Shown here: in pieces, positions 32,429 through 33,199 of the stretch
How the letters are laid out: each line of letters opens with the position of its first letter
Position numbering within the stretch: the stretch's first letter is position 1
NCBI GenBank assembly: GCA_025923935.1
Contig: JAICFA010000006.1
Coordinates: 1 to 33,199 of the forward strand
DNA length: 33,199 nucleotides
Origin: Candidatus Krumholzibacteriia bacterium
GTDB taxonomy: Bacteria > Krumholzibacteriota > Krumholzibacteriia > WVZY01 > JAKEHA01
Direction of reading: 5' to 3'
Notes under the pieces: model-generated
Seen by the model: only the letters and a program-made list of their open reading frames with translations
Told to the model about the DNA's origin: nothing
Database searches by the model: none
Made by a program: the position numbers and the translations under genes

Positions 32429-33199
32429 GTGAACTCTCCCAACTCCACCATCTCCATTACCGTCGATCCCGCCGCTGCCGGCGAGCGGCTCGACCGTTTC
32501 TGCGCCGCGCGCATTCCCGCCATCTCGCGCACGCAAGCGCAGGCCCTCAACGCGGGCGGAGGCATTCGCGTGGATGGGCGCGCGCGACCGGACAGCTACG
32601 CGTTGCGTGAAGGCGAAGAGGTGGTCGTCGATACCACACTCCTGCCGCGCCCGCGCAGCGCCGCGCCCGAGCCGCAGTCGCTGCCCGTCGCGGTGGTGTT
32701 CGAGGACGACGCAATCGTCGTGGTCAACAAGGCGGCCGGGGTGGTGGTGCATCCGGCACACGGCAACTGGGATGGCACCCTCGTCAACGCGCTGCTCGGT
32801 CGCGGAACCGCTCTCTCGGCCGTCGGCGGCGACCGCCCGGGTGTCGTGCACCGTCTCGACAAGGACACCTCGGGACTCATCGTGCTCGCGAAGACGGATG
32901 CGGCGCACCGCGCGTTGTCGGCGACCATCAAGGCGCACGAGTTGGAGAAGACCTACCACGCCGTGGTCGTCGGCAACGTGCGAGCACGCGCGCTCTCGGT
33001 GGAAGGTGCCATCGCCCGCCACCCGGTCCATCGCAAGAAAATGGCGGTGGTGAGCACGGGCGGGCGGCCGGCGCGCACGGAGGTCTTCGTGGTAGACACC
33101 TATTATCATTTCGACTATATTCGCGTGACCACTAAAACGGGACGGACGCACCAGATACGCGTGCACATGGCGCACGCCGGCAACCCTCTGCTCGGGGAC
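32429..33199 (+). CDS. rluD: RluD-type 23S rRNA pseudouridine synthase (3' end outside window)
   Basis: 257 codons visible. GTG start at 32429, 28 bp after lspA; no strong Shine-Dalgarno sequence. The N-terminal S4 RNA-binding domain is GERLDRFCAARIPAISRTQAQALNAGGGIRVDGRARPDSYALREGEEV. The catalytic domain shows VVFEDDAIVVVNKAAGVVVHPAHGNWDGTLVNALL, then GVVHRLDKDTSGLIVLAKTDAAH with the catalytic Asp of HRLDKxTSG, then LEKTYHAVVVG, and TKTGRTHQIRVHMAHAGNPLLGD at the window edge. The RluA/RluC/RluD family modifies uridines in 23S rRNA. RluD is favoured by its S4 domain and its position after lspA; the exact target is not proven. Confidence 0.93.
   Translation, partial: MNSPNSTISITVDPAAAGERLDRFCAARIPAISRTQAQALNAGGGIRVDGRARPDSYALREGEEVVVDTTLLPRPRSAAPEPQSLPVAVVFEDDAIVVVNKAAGVVVHPAHGNWDGTLVNALLGRGTALSAVGGDRPGVVHRLDKDTSGLIVLAKTDAAHRALSATIKAHELEKTYHAVVVGNVRARALSVEGAIARHPVHRKKMAVVSTGGRPARTEVFVVDTYYHFDYIRVTTKTGRTHQIRVHMAHAGNPLLGD

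Noticed and set aside
1-33199. CRISPR arrays, tRNA or rRNA genes, insertion sequences
   Set aside because: No regularly spaced direct repeats, cloverleaf-like segments, rRNA-like stretches or transposase motifs were recognised by reading; a tool search could still find a missed tRNA.

Overview
The window is GC-rich, gene-dense bacterial chromosome with 23 intact or split genes and two more cut by the window edges. Two exported proteins end in FlgD/type-A C-terminal sorting-like domains. There are also a PASTA-less Ser/Thr kinase fused to a beta-propeller, a class Ic-type ribonucleotide reductase, and a yggS-divIVA-pnp-ileS-traR-lspA-rluD run. This combination suggests an FCB-affiliated or neighbouring phylum (Eisenbacteria/Krumholzibacteria-like). 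The placement is inference from gene content; no rRNA or tRNA gene was seen.

Layout. 1-5800 (minus): two large exported proteases, a Cys-rich HExxH zinc protease with beta-helix (cut by the window start) and a subtilase with a C-terminal sorting domain. 5892-7765: a radical SAM protein and a YfiT/BstA-type DinB protein, divergent from a 47-bp shared promoter region. 7773-10478: a Ser/Thr kinase-propeller gene broken in frame by one TAA codon. 10649-14389 (minus): HI0933-type flavoprotein, a small secreted FlgD-like protein, pdxH, and a UMF1-type MFS transporter that overlaps pdxH. 14482-18403 (plus): acs, an AcuC-like deacetylase overlapping it by 4 bases, and an exported double NTF2-like protein. 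18400-21328 (minus): BrkB/YihY membrane protein, type II NADH dehydrogenase-like flavoprotein and HAD phosphatase in one tight operon. 21448-25249 (minus): nrdA-nrdB followed by an intrinsic terminator. 25593-33199 (plus): yggS, divIVA, pnp, ileS, traR/dksA-type, lspA and rluD (cut by the window end).

Most unusual content. (1) A dispersed, palindrome-flanked element occurs twice (2017-2110 and 10492-10643). Its 58-bp core is nearly identical in both copies; its flanking arms differ in sequence but still pair within each copy, which is a covariation signal. (2) The 343-bp gap upstream of nrdA is densely organised: DnaA-box-like 9-mers, a good sigma70-type promoter with a perfect 13-bp palindrome in its spacer, a pair of NrdR-like palindromes 32 bp apart, and a leader that can form a 16-bp bulged helix and a second nested stem-loop. 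(3) NrdB carries the Glu/Phe substitutions of class Ic (Mn/Fe) R2 proteins. (4) The kinase gene has TAA exactly where the family has the conserved Tyr of the GTxxYMSPEQ motif, directly followed by ATG. (5) Several genes lack a Shine-Dalgarno sequence and have a -10 box only 6-10 nt before the start codon, suggesting leaderless mRNAs; extended -10 boxes of the form TGnTAnnnT recur. The only gene-free stretch above 300 bases is the nrdA/yggS gap.
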